Source: Clostridiales bacterium
Lineage (GTDB): Bacteria > Bacillota > Clostridia > Saccharofermentanales > Saccharofermentanaceae
DNA length: 64,000 nucleotides
Assembly: GCA_017428545.1 (NCBI GenBank)
Contig: JAFRQR010000008.1
Location: 124,001-188,000 of the forward strand
Direction of reading: 5' to 3'
Part shown: positions 1 through 8,461 of the stretch, one piece after another
Layout of the letters: each line of letters starts with the position of its first letter
How positions within the stretch are numbered: position 1 is the stretch's first letter
Notes under the pieces: generated by a model
What the model saw: the letters and a program-made list of their open reading frames with translations, nothing else
What the model was told of the DNA's origin: nothing
Database searches by the model: none
Translations under genes and position numbers: made by a program

Positions 1-1
1 C

Positions 2-2179
2 ACCGGCGCGACGCTGACGATGAAGTATCTTCTCAACATCGCCCAGTTCCTCCGCACGGTCGAAAGGCTCTACCATGTCGAGCCGAAGTCCCTGCAGGTC
101 GAGATCAATGACCACGCACTGCTTCGTGAACTCAAGCAGCTCGTCCCGCTCGATGCGCTGGAAAAAGAGATCTCCATGGCGATCACGGGCGAAAACGAGA
201 TGAACGACCGTGCCAGCAATGAACTTTACAACATCAGAAGACAGATCAAAGATGCGCAGAGCAGTATCCGAGAGATCCTGGAACGCCTGATCCGCAAGAA
301 CCCGCAGGCCCTTCAGGACCAGCTGGTCACCATGCGTGACGGCCGTTACTGTGTGCCGGTTAAGCCGGAAAAGAAGGGCGAAGTTCCGGGCGTCGTACAC
401 GATACGTCCGCATCCGGACAGACGCTCTTTATCGAGCCGATGGCGGTCGTTGAACTGAACAACAAGATCCGCGAATGGACCGCGGCCGAGCAGGAGGAGA
501 TCAACCGTATCCTCGGTATCCTAAGCGGCAAGGTCGGCATCAGCAAAGATGCGATCCTTGCGGATATCGCGCTGGTCGGACATATCGATTTTATGCAGGC
601 AAAAGCGCAGTTCGCGCTGGAGCTGGACGGCTCGCGTCCGATCTTTAACGATCAGGGCAGGATCATTCTCAAAAGAGCACGTCATCCGCTGATCGAAAAG
701 GACCGTGTCGTTCCGATCGATTTTTCAGTCGGAACGGATTACCGGACGCTGGTCATCACAGGTCCGAATACCGGCGGTAAGACGGTGTCGCTGAAAACGT
801 GCGGACTGATTTCCCTGATGGCGATGGCCGGTCTTTTCATCCCGTGCAGCGACGGATCCGAAGTATCTACTTTTACAAAAGTACTTGCCGACATCGGTGA
901 TGAGCAGAGCATTGAGCAGAGCCTTTCGACCTTCTCGGCGCACATGACCAATCTGGTCCAGATCTTAAAACTCACCAAGCCTACTACGCTGGTCCTTGTC
1001 GACGAGCTCGGTTCCGGAACGGACCCGACGGAAGGCGCGGCGCTGGCAATCGCGATCCTTGACGAGTGCAGAAGAAAAGGCGCCGTCACTGTCGCGACGA
1101 CACACTATAAAGAGCTGAAGGCGTATGCGGTCGAACAGGAAGGTGTCGAAAATGCCTGTTGTGAATTTGATACCGAGACGCTTTCTCCGACGTACCGCTT
1201 GATGATCGGGCTTCCGGGCGTCAGTAACGCATTCGTTATCTCGAGAAAACTCGGACTTTCACCGCGCATCATCGAGAATGCCCAGAGCATCCTTTCCGAG
1301 GAGAGCCTGAAGGTCGAAGAACTTCTTTCTTCGGCGGAAAGACATAACCGTGAGAGCGAAAAACTCCAGCAGGAGATCGAGGATCTTCGTGATGAAGTGA
1401 AGCGCCAGTCGGAAGAACTTGAAAACAGGAAAAAGCAGATCGAAAAAGAGCGTAAAAAGATCCTCGCCCAGGCCAGAGAAGAGAAGCAGGAAATGCTCGA
1501 AGAGGTCCTGGAAAAAGCAGACGGAATCTTAGACGAGATCAAGGAGATCCAGAAGATGGAGAACTCCCACGATGCCGAAAGAAAGCTCCGTCAGATCCGA
1601 AACAATCTTCGTGCCGGTCTTTCCGATATCGACGCGGAGCGTGATGATGACGAAGAACCGGAAGAGATACCGGGCGAAAAGCCGGATAAGATCCGTGAGG
1701 GCGGCCTTTACTATTCGCCGACACTCGATGTCACGGGTATCGTGATCAAAGGACCTGACAAGGGCGGCAACTGCATCCTTTCATCGGGGGCACTGAAACT
1801 GACGGTCGCCGCGGATTCTCTGCGCTATCCGAAGAAGGAAGAAGTGAAAAAGAGCGCGGTGCGTTCACGGAAAGAACCGAAGAGAAGTGCTTCGGTTTCC
1901 CGGGCCGAGCAGATACGGCTTAACAAGAAATCGACCATGATGCCCGAGGTCCAGCTTCTCGGCATGACCGTCGATGAGGCACTTCACACGCTCGACCGGT
2001 ATCTTGATGACTGCGTCATCAGTAACATCGAAAACGTCCGCATCGTACACGGTAAAGGCACCGGTGCTTTACGATCGGCGGTAACGCAGTTCCTCAAAAA
2101 AGACAAGCGTGTCAGATCCTATCGTCTGGGAACATTCGGCGAAGGTGAGGACGGCGTGACGATCGCGGAGCTTCGGTAA
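2..2179 (+). CDS. mutS2: Endonuclease MutS2, 5'-truncated by the window edge
   Basis: MutS2 is a homodimeric ATPase that binds branched DNA or collided ribosomes and carries a C-terminal Smr domain; it is not part of classical mismatch repair. The reading frame is already open at base 2 and reads TGATLTMKYLL, a core-domain sequence normally found after roughly 60 residues of N-terminus, so the true start lies outside the window. Walker A GPNTGGKT lies at about 761-784, followed by the ABC-type segment STFSAHM and Walker B with LVDELGSGTDPTEG near 1000-1035. A long Glu/Lys-rich coiled coil follows (about 1330-1620). The C-terminal Smr domain keeps HGKGTGALR near 2050-2075, but its usual LDLRG motif reads VQLLG here, so nuclease activity is uncertain. 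Identification as MutS2 is firm. Confidence 0.97.
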   Translation, partial: TGATLTMKYLLNIAQFLRTVERLYHVEPKSLQVEINDHALLRELKQLVPLDALEKEISMAITGENEMNDRASNELYNIRRQIKDAQSSIREILERLIRKNPQALQDQLVTMRDGRYCVPVKPEKKGEVPGVVHDTSASGQTLFIEPMAVVELNNKIREWTAAEQEEINRILGILSGKVGISKDAILADIALVGHIDFMQAKAQFALELDGSRPIFNDQGRIILKRARHPLIEKDRVVPIDFSVGTDYRTLVITGPNTGGKTVSLKTCGLISLMAMAGLFIPCSDGSEVSTFTKVLADIGDEQSIEQSLSTFSAHMTNLVQILKLTKPTTLVLVDELGSGTDPTEGAALAIAILDECRRKGAVTVATTHYKELKAYAVEQEGVENACCEFDTETLSPTYRLMIGLPGVSNAFVISRKLGLSPRIIENAQSILSEESLKVEELLSSAERHNRESEKLQQEIEDLRDEVKRQSEELENRKKQIEKERKKILAQAREEKQEMLEEVLEKADGILDEIKEIQKMENSHDAERKLRQIRNNLRAGLSDIDAERDDDEEPEEIPGEKPDKIREGGLYYSPTLDVTGIVIKGPDKGGNCILSSGALKLTVAADSLRYPKKEEVKKSAVRSRKEPKRSASVSRAEQIRLNKKSTMMPEVQLLGMTVDEALHTLDRYLDDCVISNIENVRIVHGKGTGALRSAVTQFLKKDKRVRSYRLGTFGEGEDGVTIAELR

Positions 2180-2233
2180 AAGCGCGGAAACGATAAAGAC
2201 TTTTTAATGTCACGCAAACACAAATCGTTAGTG

Positions 2234-2283
2234 ATATACTTCTTTTCGGGGTGTCAAACTTTTGAAAAGAGGTATATTTTTCT
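2234..2283 (+). terminator. 14-bp hairpin with U-tract between mutS2 and the lipoprotein gene
   Basis: Bases 2234-2247 (ATATACTTCTTTTC) pair with 2264-2277 (GAAAAGAGGTATAT) along 14 bp with one G-U pair and a 16-base loop, followed by TTTTTCT. It has the form of an intrinsic terminator for mutS2. The right arm also carries AAAAGAGG, the only ribosome-binding site candidate for the next gene (ATG 2284), so the stem could hide it. The left arm contains TATACT preceded by TGA, an extended -10-like sequence. If that is the lipoprotein promoter, its transcripts would lack the left arm and the site would be free. Confidence 0.6.
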
Positions 2284-3975
2284 ATGAAAAAATCGGTTTT
2301 GGCGACAGTGCTCGCGGTGTCGTTGCTTTTCACAGCGTGCGCGACGAAAGATCAGAAGACCACTTCTGAAAACGAAACGTCTGAAGCAGTATCTGAAACG
2401 ACCGAAAAGCCATCAGAGTCAGAAACAGATACAACGGAAGATCCGACAGATCCTTCAGTGAATGAGATCGTCTCCTACGACGCTCCGTCTTTTTCGGAGG
2501 TCGACTACCTTTCGTATCAGATCGAGACGGAGGAAGTATTCGATTTCCTTTCCAAGGATATAAAGGGGATCGAGGAAGAGGACTGGTTCTCGGGATATAA
2601 CTGCATCGAGTACTATATCGGCAGTTGCGGGATCCCCGTATTTGAGGGCGACGCATACGAAAAACTCAATGCGGCGGTCAAGGAAGATTTCGAAAAGATC
2701 ATTCCGAATGGCAAGGGATATCTTGAAAGCAGAAAAGACGAGTTCTCCGCCAAATTCGAAAAGGAATATTATTCGATCAACAGCGAAGATTCCCTGCTCC
2801 CGGCCGTTCTCCGCGCGGATGAAAAGATCACTACGATTTTTTATCCCTTCCAGGTAGACGGAGAGAAAGTCGTGGAAGTGACTTCGGAGAATCTGATCAA
2901 CTACGATACGGCAACCGGAAAAAGGATCGCTCTTTCTGATGTGGTCAAGGATAAGGACCGCTTCACCGAACTGGCAAAAGAAGCGATTTTAAACAGCACA
3001 ACATATGATTTTTCGGGACCATATCAGGAAGAAGAAGTACTCTCTTTCCTTAATTCGGACAACATTCCATTCACCATCGATTATTCCGGTATCGGAGTGT
3101 ATTTCCAGCAAACTGTAAGTGTAAGCGATCTGTCAGGAACAGGACGAATTGAATATATCGGAAACGAAGATGTGTTCAATGGCGAATACTTCGATGTGCT
3201 TCCGGAGGACTATGTTCTTCACATCACACCGAACTCGGACTTTTACTGGGATCTGGACGGGGATGGAAAGACCGAGAAGATCCTTGTTGCCATTGACATG
3301 ATGATTCCTTTCTATGACATCGATTCTTTCTCCATCTTCGTAGATGATCAGGAAACGGTAATCGATGCTTCCGATGTTGGTACGCCTGACAGCCTGTCGC
3401 TCATCCATACGCATGGTCAGGATTTCCTCTACTTCTGGACTGTCAGAGAAGATGACATTATGGGCGTCTCGATCTTTGAGATCGTTGATAAGAAAGTCGA
3501 GGATAGGGGAGGCAGCCCAAGCTGGCTTCCCAATTCAGCGGCGAATTTCGATCCGAATCATGTAGAACTTGTGAAAGATACATATGTGGTCGGACGTGAG
3601 AACTATGGAGCTGTCTATAGTATCGGTAGTGACGGAAAGCCGGTAAGCGACGAAGAAGCAGTATCCTTTGTCCATTACTACGGACATATCTTCCCCTGTC
3701 TGAAAAAGGATCTGAAGGTAGATCAGGTAGATCCGGAAACACTTGAAACGAAGGGCACCATCACGCTCAAAGCGGGCACAAGTTTGCGCCCGATATCTAC
3801 GAACCGTAAAGGCTGGGAGGAAGAGGCATTTGAGATCTTTAAGGTTATCGATAAGGACACAAGTAAAGAAGTCTATGTAAAACTGGACCTCAGCTTCGCG
3901 GAGGATGATTCTGTGGCCAAGATCAACGGAGAGAATGTAATGGATCTTTTCGTAAGAGTATTCATGGGTGCCTGA
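2284..3975 (+). CDS. Secreted lipoprotein of unknown function, possible DUF3298/RsiV-like domain
   Basis: The 563-residue protein starts with a lipoprotein signal peptide: a Lys-Lys n-region, a hydrophobic stretch and the lipobox LFTAC, with the modified Cys near residue 19. A Ser/Thr/Glu-rich linker of about 40 residues follows, typical of surface lipoproteins. The middle part (about residues 80-270) has features of DUF3298-like domains, such as a YIGSCGIPVF segment and a TGKRIALSDVV segment. A later DLDGDGKTEKILVA segment resembles a Ca-binding or FG-GAP-like loop. No catalytic motif was recognised. The gene stands alone between two hairpins. The lipoprotein call is solid; the domain assignment is tentative. 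Confidence 0.75.
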   Translation: MKKSVLATVLAVSLLFTACATKDQKTTSENETSEAVSETTEKPSESETDTTEDPTDPSVNEIVSYDAPSFSEVDYLSYQIETEEVFDFLSKDIKGIEEEDWFSGYNCIEYYIGSCGIPVFEGDAYEKLNAAVKEDFEKIIPNGKGYLESRKDEFSAKFEKEYYSINSEDSLLPAVLRADEKITTIFYPFQVDGEKVVEVTSENLINYDTATGKRIALSDVVKDKDRFTELAKEAILNSTTYDFSGPYQEEEVLSFLNSDNIPFTIDYSGIGVYFQQTVSVSDLSGTGRIEYIGNEDVFNGEYFDVLPEDYVLHITPNSDFYWDLDGDGKTEKILVAIDMMIPFYDIDSFSIFVDDQETVIDASDVGTPDSLSLIHTHGQDFLYFWTVREDDIMGVSIFEIVDKKVEDRGGSPSWLPNSAANFDPNHVELVKDTYVVGRENYGAVYSIGSDGKPVSDEEAVSFVHYYGHIFPCLKKDLKVDQVDPETLETKGTITLKAGTSLRPISTNRKGWEEEAFEIFKVIDKDTSKEVYVKLDLSFAEDDSVAKINGENVMDLFVRVFMGA

Positions 3976-3984
3976 CGCGCTTTT

Positions 3985-4022
3985 GAAAGAAAGATAGAAA
4001 CGGTTATTCGGGTCTTTCTTTT
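3985..4022 (+). terminator. AT-rich terminator after the lipoprotein gene
   Basis: AAAGAAAGA (3986-3994) pairs with TCTTTCTTT (4013-4021) around an 18-base loop, ten bases after the stop codon. The right arm doubles as the U-rich tract. The stem is weak because it is AT-rich. Confidence 0.5.
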
Positions 4023-4043
4023 ATAGTAAATTCCTATAAGAAA

Positions 4044-4097
4044 TGGTATGCTAATGTTCGGGTGGCGTGACCTCACGCCATCCGAATTTTCTGTTTT
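4044..4097 (+). promoter_or_regulatory. Extended -10 promoter followed at once by a strong leader hairpin
   Basis: TGGTATGCT (4044-4052) is an extended -10 element (TGn plus TATGCT) with no clear -35. Transcription would start near 4059, at the foot of a hairpin: TTCGGGTGGCGTG (4057-4069) pairs with CACGCCATCCGAA (4074-4086) around a four-base loop, with one G-U pair. TTTTCTGTTTT follows, then the ribosome-binding site for the gene at 4111. The hairpin is either an attenuator or terminator in the leader, or a 5' stabilising stem. No alternative antiterminator pairing was found by eye. Confidence 0.5.
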
Positions 4098-4110
4098 AGA
4101 GGAAAAGAAA

Positions 4111-4806
4111 ATGAGTGATGAAGTAAATAAGAAAGTGCGCCTTTATGTGTTCGTAGGAGCCTATGGCAGCGGCAAGTCCGAGGTATCGGTGCATTTTGCG
4201 CATATGCTGAAACAGCAGGATCCGAAGGCAAATGTCATGATCGCGGACCTTGATATCGTGAACCCGTATTACCGTTCGGCGGACGCCAAGGACGCTCTCG
4301 AGGCGGAGGGCATCCGCGTGATCGTTCCCGAGTACGCAAACACCAACGTCGATGTTCCGGCGCTTTCGGGTGAAGTCTATTCCGCGTTTGATCAGGACGA
4401 CGCGATCGCCGTATTCGATATCGGCGGTGAGGATCTGGGCGCGAGAGTGCTCGGTGCGATGCTCAGCCGTTTTAAGAATATCGAGTACCGTGTGTATATG
4501 GTCGTTAATGCGTTCCGTCCGTTTACGTCGGATCCGGAAGGCATTAAGCAGATGTGCGCCGAGCTTTCCGAGGCGGCGCGCCTTCCGATCTCGGGTTTTA
4601 TCAACAACTCGAATCTTTTGGAAGAGACGACGGAAGAAGAACTGATCGAAGGCGAGAAGGTCATCCTTTCTGCTTCGGAACTTACGGGGATCCCGATCGT
4701 TTACCAGACGGGCCTTGATAATGTGCTTCCTTCGTCCTGGAGTGAGAAGACTCCGTCGGGGATCCCGGTCCTTCGTATGGACAGAAAAGTATTGTATTCG
4801 TACTGA
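4111..4806 (+). CDS. P-loop ATPase of the MinD/ParA/CobQ-like class
   Basis: The 231-residue protein has Walker A GAYGSGKSE near residues 17-25, a conserved DLDIVNPYYRS segment that suits a switch region, and FDIGGEDLGARVLG as a Walker B-like strand. This makes it a SIMIBI-type cytosolic P-loop NTPase. Related proteins occur in Clostridia as single genes of unknown role. ATG 4111 was chosen because AGAGGA lies just upstream; the open frame extends to 4048 through the leader hairpin and is unlikely to be translated there. It is separated by 75 bases from the next gene and may be cotranscribed. The exact partner or cargo cannot be told from sequence. Confidence 0.75.
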   Translation: MSDEVNKKVRLYVFVGAYGSGKSEVSVHFAHMLKQQDPKANVMIADLDIVNPYYRSADAKDALEAEGIRVIVPEYANTNVDVPALSGEVYSAFDQDDAIAVFDIGGEDLGARVLGAMLSRFKNIEYRVYMVVNAFRPFTSDPEGIKQMCAELSEAARLPISGFINNSNLLEETTEEELIEGEKVILSASELTGIPIVYQTGLDNVLPSSWSEKTPSGIPVLRMDRKVLYSY

Positions 4807-4881
4807 TATGATATAAGAAGCTCTTTCAGAAGGGACAAGTGCTTTTCGAAAAGGCAGAAAAGACAATAGGAGGGGAATGAA

Positions 4882-5712
4882 ATGCCGGGTGGAAATCTAA
4901 CTATTATCGGACTTTGCGTCGCGGGCGGACTGCTTGTCGTTCTCGGTGTGATCGGCATCGTCACTAAGGTGAGAAGAGCTTTTCGCAATTCGATCCTCGG
5001 ACAGATCTATAACGGTGTCAAAAATGAAGTCAGTGAAGGCAAAGTGGGTCCTGAGGATTTTTCCATGAAGCAGGAACTTGCGACGCCGAAGTCGGTCTCC
5101 GATCTTTCGACGGCCCTGATCCCGAGGATCAACAAGGATTTCCCGGACTTAAGCGTTTCGCAGATGCAGTCTGCGGCACAGGCGGTGCTCGTAAAGAGCC
5201 TCGATCTTCTGATGGCGATGACGACCGGAAATAACGGAGATACCATCGACCGGATCCAGACGGAACTTGCCGCCTGCGGTATCGGAGTGACCCGTTCTTT
5301 GTCGGAAGAACTGTGGCATAAGGTGGGCTCGGCACGTGCTGAAGGCAAAACTCTGATTTACCGAGATGTAATTGTCCATAAGGGCGGAATTAACGCCTAT
5401 CAAAAGACCGAATCAACGGTGGAAATTACCTTCCAATATTCGTTACAATGTTTGCAATACCAGGAAAGAAATGGTAAATTTATATCAGGCAATCGAGCGA
5501 CTCCGACGCAGTCCCGTTACAACGTGAAAGTAGTGAATATACTGGACGCAGACAGGCTTACGGCGGAAGACATCAAGGGAGTAGGTTTCACCTGTCCTCA
5601 CTGTGGCGCTCCGGTCAAACATCTGGGTACAGACGTTTGTTCCTTCTGCGGCACGGCGATCAAAACAGTTGATATGCGAATCTGGCTTGTCGATAAGTTG
5701 GTCGAGATCTGA
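4882..5712 (+). CDS. Membrane-anchored protein with C-terminal zinc ribbon, partner candidate of the SPFH protein
   Basis: The 276-residue protein begins with one membrane segment (about residues 7-27, Gly/Val/Leu-rich). A cytosolic region of about 200 residues follows without a recognised fold. It ends in a zinc ribbon, with CPHCGAP near residue 242 and CSFCG near 259. An AGGAGGGG ribosome-binding site precedes ATG 4882. Only 29 bases separate it from the SPFH gene, so the two probably form one transcript. In Bacillus subtilis an SPFH protein (YdjI) is encoded beside membrane and zinc-ribbon proteins (YdjG/YdjH) and PspA. A similar job in membrane-stress response is inferred from this layout, not from direct similarity. 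Confidence 0.65.
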   Translation: MPGGNLTIIGLCVAGGLLVVLGVIGIVTKVRRAFRNSILGQIYNGVKNEVSEGKVGPEDFSMKQELATPKSVSDLSTALIPRINKDFPDLSVSQMQSAAQAVLVKSLDLLMAMTTGNNGDTIDRIQTELAACGIGVTRSLSEELWHKVGSARAEGKTLIYRDVIVHKGGINAYQKTESTVEITFQYSLQCLQYQERNGKFISGNRATPTQSRYNVKVVNILDADRLTAEDIKGVGFTCPHCGAPVKHLGTDVCSFCGTAIKTVDMRIWLVDKLVEI

Positions 5713-5741
5713 AAACTTTTTCTTGTAGGGAGGAGATAAAA

Positions 5742-7058
5742 ATGGGATTAATTAAAGCTGCTTTTCAGGCTGTTGGCGGAAACTTAAGAGATCAGTATCT
5801 TGAGTTTTTCACATGCGACTCGCTGGGACAGGAAGTTCTTCTTCGTCGTGGCGCGAAAGTAATGCGTAACGGCAGCAACAAAGGTGACGCGGAGATCATT
5901 TCTAATGGCTCCAAGATCGCAGTTCCGGAAGGAACAGCTCTCATTCTGGTCGACAACGGTCGTGTTGTTGACTTCACAACAGAAGCAGGTATGTACACAT
6001 GGGATACATCTTCTGCACCGACTTGCTTCGGTACAAGCGGATTCCTCGATGGCGTAAAGAAGTCCTGCGGCGATATCTGGAACCGTATTAAGGCCGGCGG
6101 CGAAGCTCTTACACAGCAGAGAGTTTACTTCGTAAACATGCTCGAGATGGTCGACAACAAGTTCGGCACAGCAGCTCCGCTTCCGTATGATGATCCGACA
6201 TATCGTGGTATCTACATCAGAATGAACGGTACATTCTCGTTCAAGATCGTAGACCCGGTAACATTCTTCAAGAATATTGCAGGTAACGTTTCCGGTGATT
6301 ACCGCCGTGAAGAACTGATGGGCAGAAACGGCCAGCCCGGCCAGGCAAAAGCTGAGTTCCTGATGTACCTCGGCGAAGCACTCAACAAGATGGGTGCCGG
6401 CGGAGAAGACGTTCAGTACAACAGACTGCAGAGCCAGCAGGTCAAGCTTGCTAAATACATGAACGAAGTTCTGGACGAGGATTGGCTCCAGGGCCGTGGT
6501 ATGATCGTTGAGAAAGTAGCAGTTATGTCTGTTACACCTGACGATGAGTCCAGAAAGAGAATCGAGGCTATGGACGATGGTCTCATGTTTGGTAACAACC
6601 CGAACATGGCTGCAGGCTACCAGGTCAAGGGTTCCGTCGATGCTATGAAGACAGCTGCAGGTAATACAGCAGGTGCCGGCAATGCAATGATGGGTGTAGG
6701 TCTCGTTGGTGGTTTCGGCGGCAGTGCTATCAACCCGGGCAACCAGGGTATGGCATTCCTCCAGCAGCAGCAGATGATGCAGCAGCAGCAGGCAGCAGCA
6801 GCTCCGGCAGCAGCTGGCTGGACATGCTCTTGCGGTCAGGGCGGCAACCAGGGCAAGTTCTGCGCGAACTGCGGTTCCCCGAAGCCGGCTGATCCGGGTT
6901 CCTGGAAGTGTGCATGCGGTGCGACCAACACAGGTAAGTTCTGTGCTGAGTGCGGCAAGCCGAAGCCGGAAGAGAGTGCAGGCTGGACATGCCCTAAGTG
7001 CGGTAAGACAGGCAACACCGGTAAGTTCTGCGGTGAGTGCGGTCAGCCTCAGGCATGA
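5742..7058 (+). CDS. SPFH-domain protein (YdjI/virion-core-like) with three C-terminal zinc ribbons
   Basis: The N-terminal about 290 residues match the cytosolic SPFH family typified by B. subtilis YdjI, including MGLIKAAFQAVGGNLRDQYLE and a middle section with YRGIYIRMNGTFSFKIVDP. A Gly/Met/Gln-rich linker (QQQQMMQQQQAAAA-like, about residues 330-355) follows. Three zinc-ribbon repeats then appear, each of the form WxCxCG...GKFCxxCGxPKP, the last with CPKCGKTG. Such proteins scaffold membrane-stress assemblies at lipid microdomains. The codons are strongly biased to favoured ones, which suggests high expression. A strong terminator follows. Family assignment is firm; the physiological role is inferred. 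Confidence 0.85.
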   Translation: MGLIKAAFQAVGGNLRDQYLEFFTCDSLGQEVLLRRGAKVMRNGSNKGDAEIISNGSKIAVPEGTALILVDNGRVVDFTTEAGMYTWDTSSAPTCFGTSGFLDGVKKSCGDIWNRIKAGGEALTQQRVYFVNMLEMVDNKFGTAAPLPYDDPTYRGIYIRMNGTFSFKIVDPVTFFKNIAGNVSGDYRREELMGRNGQPGQAKAEFLMYLGEALNKMGAGGEDVQYNRLQSQQVKLAKYMNEVLDEDWLQGRGMIVEKVAVMSVTPDDESRKRIEAMDDGLMFGNNPNMAAGYQVKGSVDAMKTAAGNTAGAGNAMMGVGLVGGFGGSAINPGNQGMAFLQQQQMMQQQQAAAAPAAAGWTCSCGQGGNQGKFCANCGSPKPADPGSWKCACGATNTGKFCAECGKPKPEESAGWTCPKCGKTGNTGKFCGECGQPQA

Positions 7059-7087
7059 TCTTCCTGAAAAGCGCTATATAAGATTTC

Positions 7088-7122
7088 AAAGGACTGTTCC
7101 TTCGGGGACAGTCCTTTTCTTT
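7088..7122 (+). terminator. Terminator of the SPFH gene
   Basis: AAAGGACTGT (7088-7097) pairs with ACAGTCCTTT (7108-7117), with an inner CC-TTCG-GG tetraloop stem, followed by TCTTTG. It is a textbook intrinsic terminator 30 bases after the stop. Confidence 0.9.
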
Positions 7123-7194
7123 GTAAGTAGATTTTGGGCGTTATCCGATTGGCAGGAAGGAAAGAGAAGTACCGGACACAGGTGCTTTTGCCGA

Positions 7195-7234
7195 AGACAA
7201 AAAAGAAGGGACTGTCTCTTTCGAGGCAGTCCCT
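7195..7234 (-). terminator. Terminator of the minus-strand P-loop gene
   Basis: On the minus strand, AGGGACTG (7234-7227) pairs with CAGTCCCT (7214-7207) and is followed by TCTTTTTTGTC. It ends the gene whose stop is at 7274. Its stem shares the GGACTG core with the neighbouring plus-strand terminator at 7088, so the two convergent terminators may be related copies. Confidence 0.85.
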
Positions 7235-7273
7235 GTTGATTTCTATTTAATTGTAGGATGCGCTATGTTTTGC

Positions 7274-7678
7274 TCAGCAGTACTTGGTTACGCTCTCGGG
7301 AAGAACGTCGGCAGCACGGCTGCAGATAATTGTCGCTGTAATCTTGTCTCCCAGGAATTCGTTGAACTTTTCGAGGAAAGCTGCGAATCTCTCATAATCT
7401 GTTTCGCCTGTGATCTTCAGGATGCTGTCTACGTAAATGTGTGTTACGTCATAGTCTTTCGCGCAAATACCGGCTACGAAACTTAAGAACTGTTCAAAAC
7501 CCTCAACCGGATACTCGTCCAGGTCCACGAGACGGACGCTGTATTTAATGAGACGGTCGAGACGGTGTCCACGCTGGATGCATACGATATTGTTATCCGT
7601 TGTCGCCTGCTCGTTGATCATATCTACGAGCTGAGCTGTCTTTCCTGTTCCCTTTTCTCCTGCAATTACCTTTATCAT
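7274..7678 (-). CDS. Small P-loop ATPase-like protein of unknown role
   Basis: The 134-residue protein starts MIKVIAGEKGTGKT, a Walker A motif at the very N-terminus. It later has VTHIYVDSILKIT, which may serve as a Walker B strand. Similar short P-loop proteins are widespread in Clostridia and often annotated only as ATPases. The start at 7678 is chosen because AAGGAG lies nine bases upstream; the frame is open back to 7711, but ATGs there sit too close to or before that site. The gene is monocistronic, convergent with the SPFH gene and has its own terminator. No partner protein is evident. Confidence 0.65.
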   Translation of the reverse strand: MIKVIAGEKGTGKTAQLVDMINEQATTDNNIVCIQRGHRLDRLIKYSVRLVDLDEYPVEGFEQFLSFVAGICAKDYDVTHIYVDSILKITGETDYERFAAFLEKFNEFLGDKITATIICSRAADVLPESVTKYC

Positions 7679-7920
7679 TGGCATCATCTCCTTGTTTTGT
7701 TGATTATCCAACGTTTATCTTTTGGATAATTCTATTCTACATGATAACTTGGATAATTTGAATAGTAGCGGAAAGAAAAAGTAAGTTAAAATTGTGTAAA
7801 TAAAACAAAGGAATAGGGAATTCGGCTATTTATACCATTATTATACAAAAATGCCCGAAAAGCATTGCATTTATTAAGTTTTAGTGTTAACATACTTTTG
7901 CTAGAAGTGTTTGACATGGA

Positions 7921-7948
7921 GAGTGGGTCTTGGCCCGCTCTTTTGTTT
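7921..7948 (+). promoter_or_regulatory. Leader hairpin upstream of rimP
   Basis: GAGTGGG (7921-7927) and CCCGCTC (7934-7940) form a 7-bp stem with a six-base loop, followed by TTTTGTTT, then the ribosome-binding site for rimP. The GAGTGGG-CCCACTC-U-tract form is common upstream of rimP-nusA operons in Firmicutes. It probably acts as a leader attenuator or processing site; a role in NusA autoregulation is inference. Confidence 0.6.
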
Positions 7949-7968
7949 ATCAAAGAGACGGAGGACGC

Positions 7969-8430
7969 ATGGCAGGAAGATCAAAAGTGGCACAGGAAGC
8001 ATTCGATATCGCTGAGCCGATCGTAAAAGAACTCGGCTTTGACCTTGTGGACTGTGAGTACAAGAAAGAAGGACAGTATTACTTCCTTCGTATCTTCATC
8101 GACAAGCGCGGCGGCATCGGTATCGATGACTGCGAGATCGTAAGCCGTGAGGTGGACAAGGCGCTTGAAGGCAAGCTCCATGCGGACCCTGACTATTTTG
8201 AAGTATCTTCACCGGGCGCGACGAGACCTTTTTCCTCGCTTTCCGACTATGTACGCCATCAGGGCGAAGAGATCGAAGTTTCTCTTTTCTCGGCGATTGA
8301 CGGAAGTAAGCATCTGGAAGGGATCATCGATCAGGCCACGGAAGAAAAACTGGTCTTGGACACCGGAAACGAGAAAATCGAACTGGAGTGGGACAAGATC
8401 GCAAAGGCACAGAGAACAATACGGTTTTAA
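7969..8430 (+). CDS. rimP: Ribosome maturation factor RimP
   Basis: RimP assists late assembly of the 30S subunit. The 153-residue protein shows the family pattern: an N-terminal domain with ELGFDLVDCEYKKEG and LRIFIDKRGGIGIDDCEIVSRE, then an SH3-like C-terminal part with YFEVSSPGATRPF. ATG 7969 follows a GGAGGA site at a short distance; an upstream in-frame ATG at 7930 lies in the leader hairpin and is rejected. It is the first gene of the rimP-nusA-rnpM-L7Ae-infB-rbfA block, the standard order in Bacillota. Confidence 0.96.
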   Translation: MAGRSKVAQEAFDIAEPIVKELGFDLVDCEYKKEGQYYFLRIFIDKRGGIGIDDCEIVSREVDKALEGKLHADPDYFEVSSPGATRPFSSLSDYVRHQGEEIEVSLFSAIDGSKHLEGIIDQATEEKLVLDTGNEKIELEWDKIAKAQRTIRF

Positions 8431-8461
8431 TTGGCAACAAACGCGATAAAGGAGAGAGTTT

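Noticed and set aside
7911..7916. TTGACA as -35 of the rimP operon
   Set aside because: A perfect hexamer, but the place for its -10 falls inside the leader hairpin and has no matching sequence.
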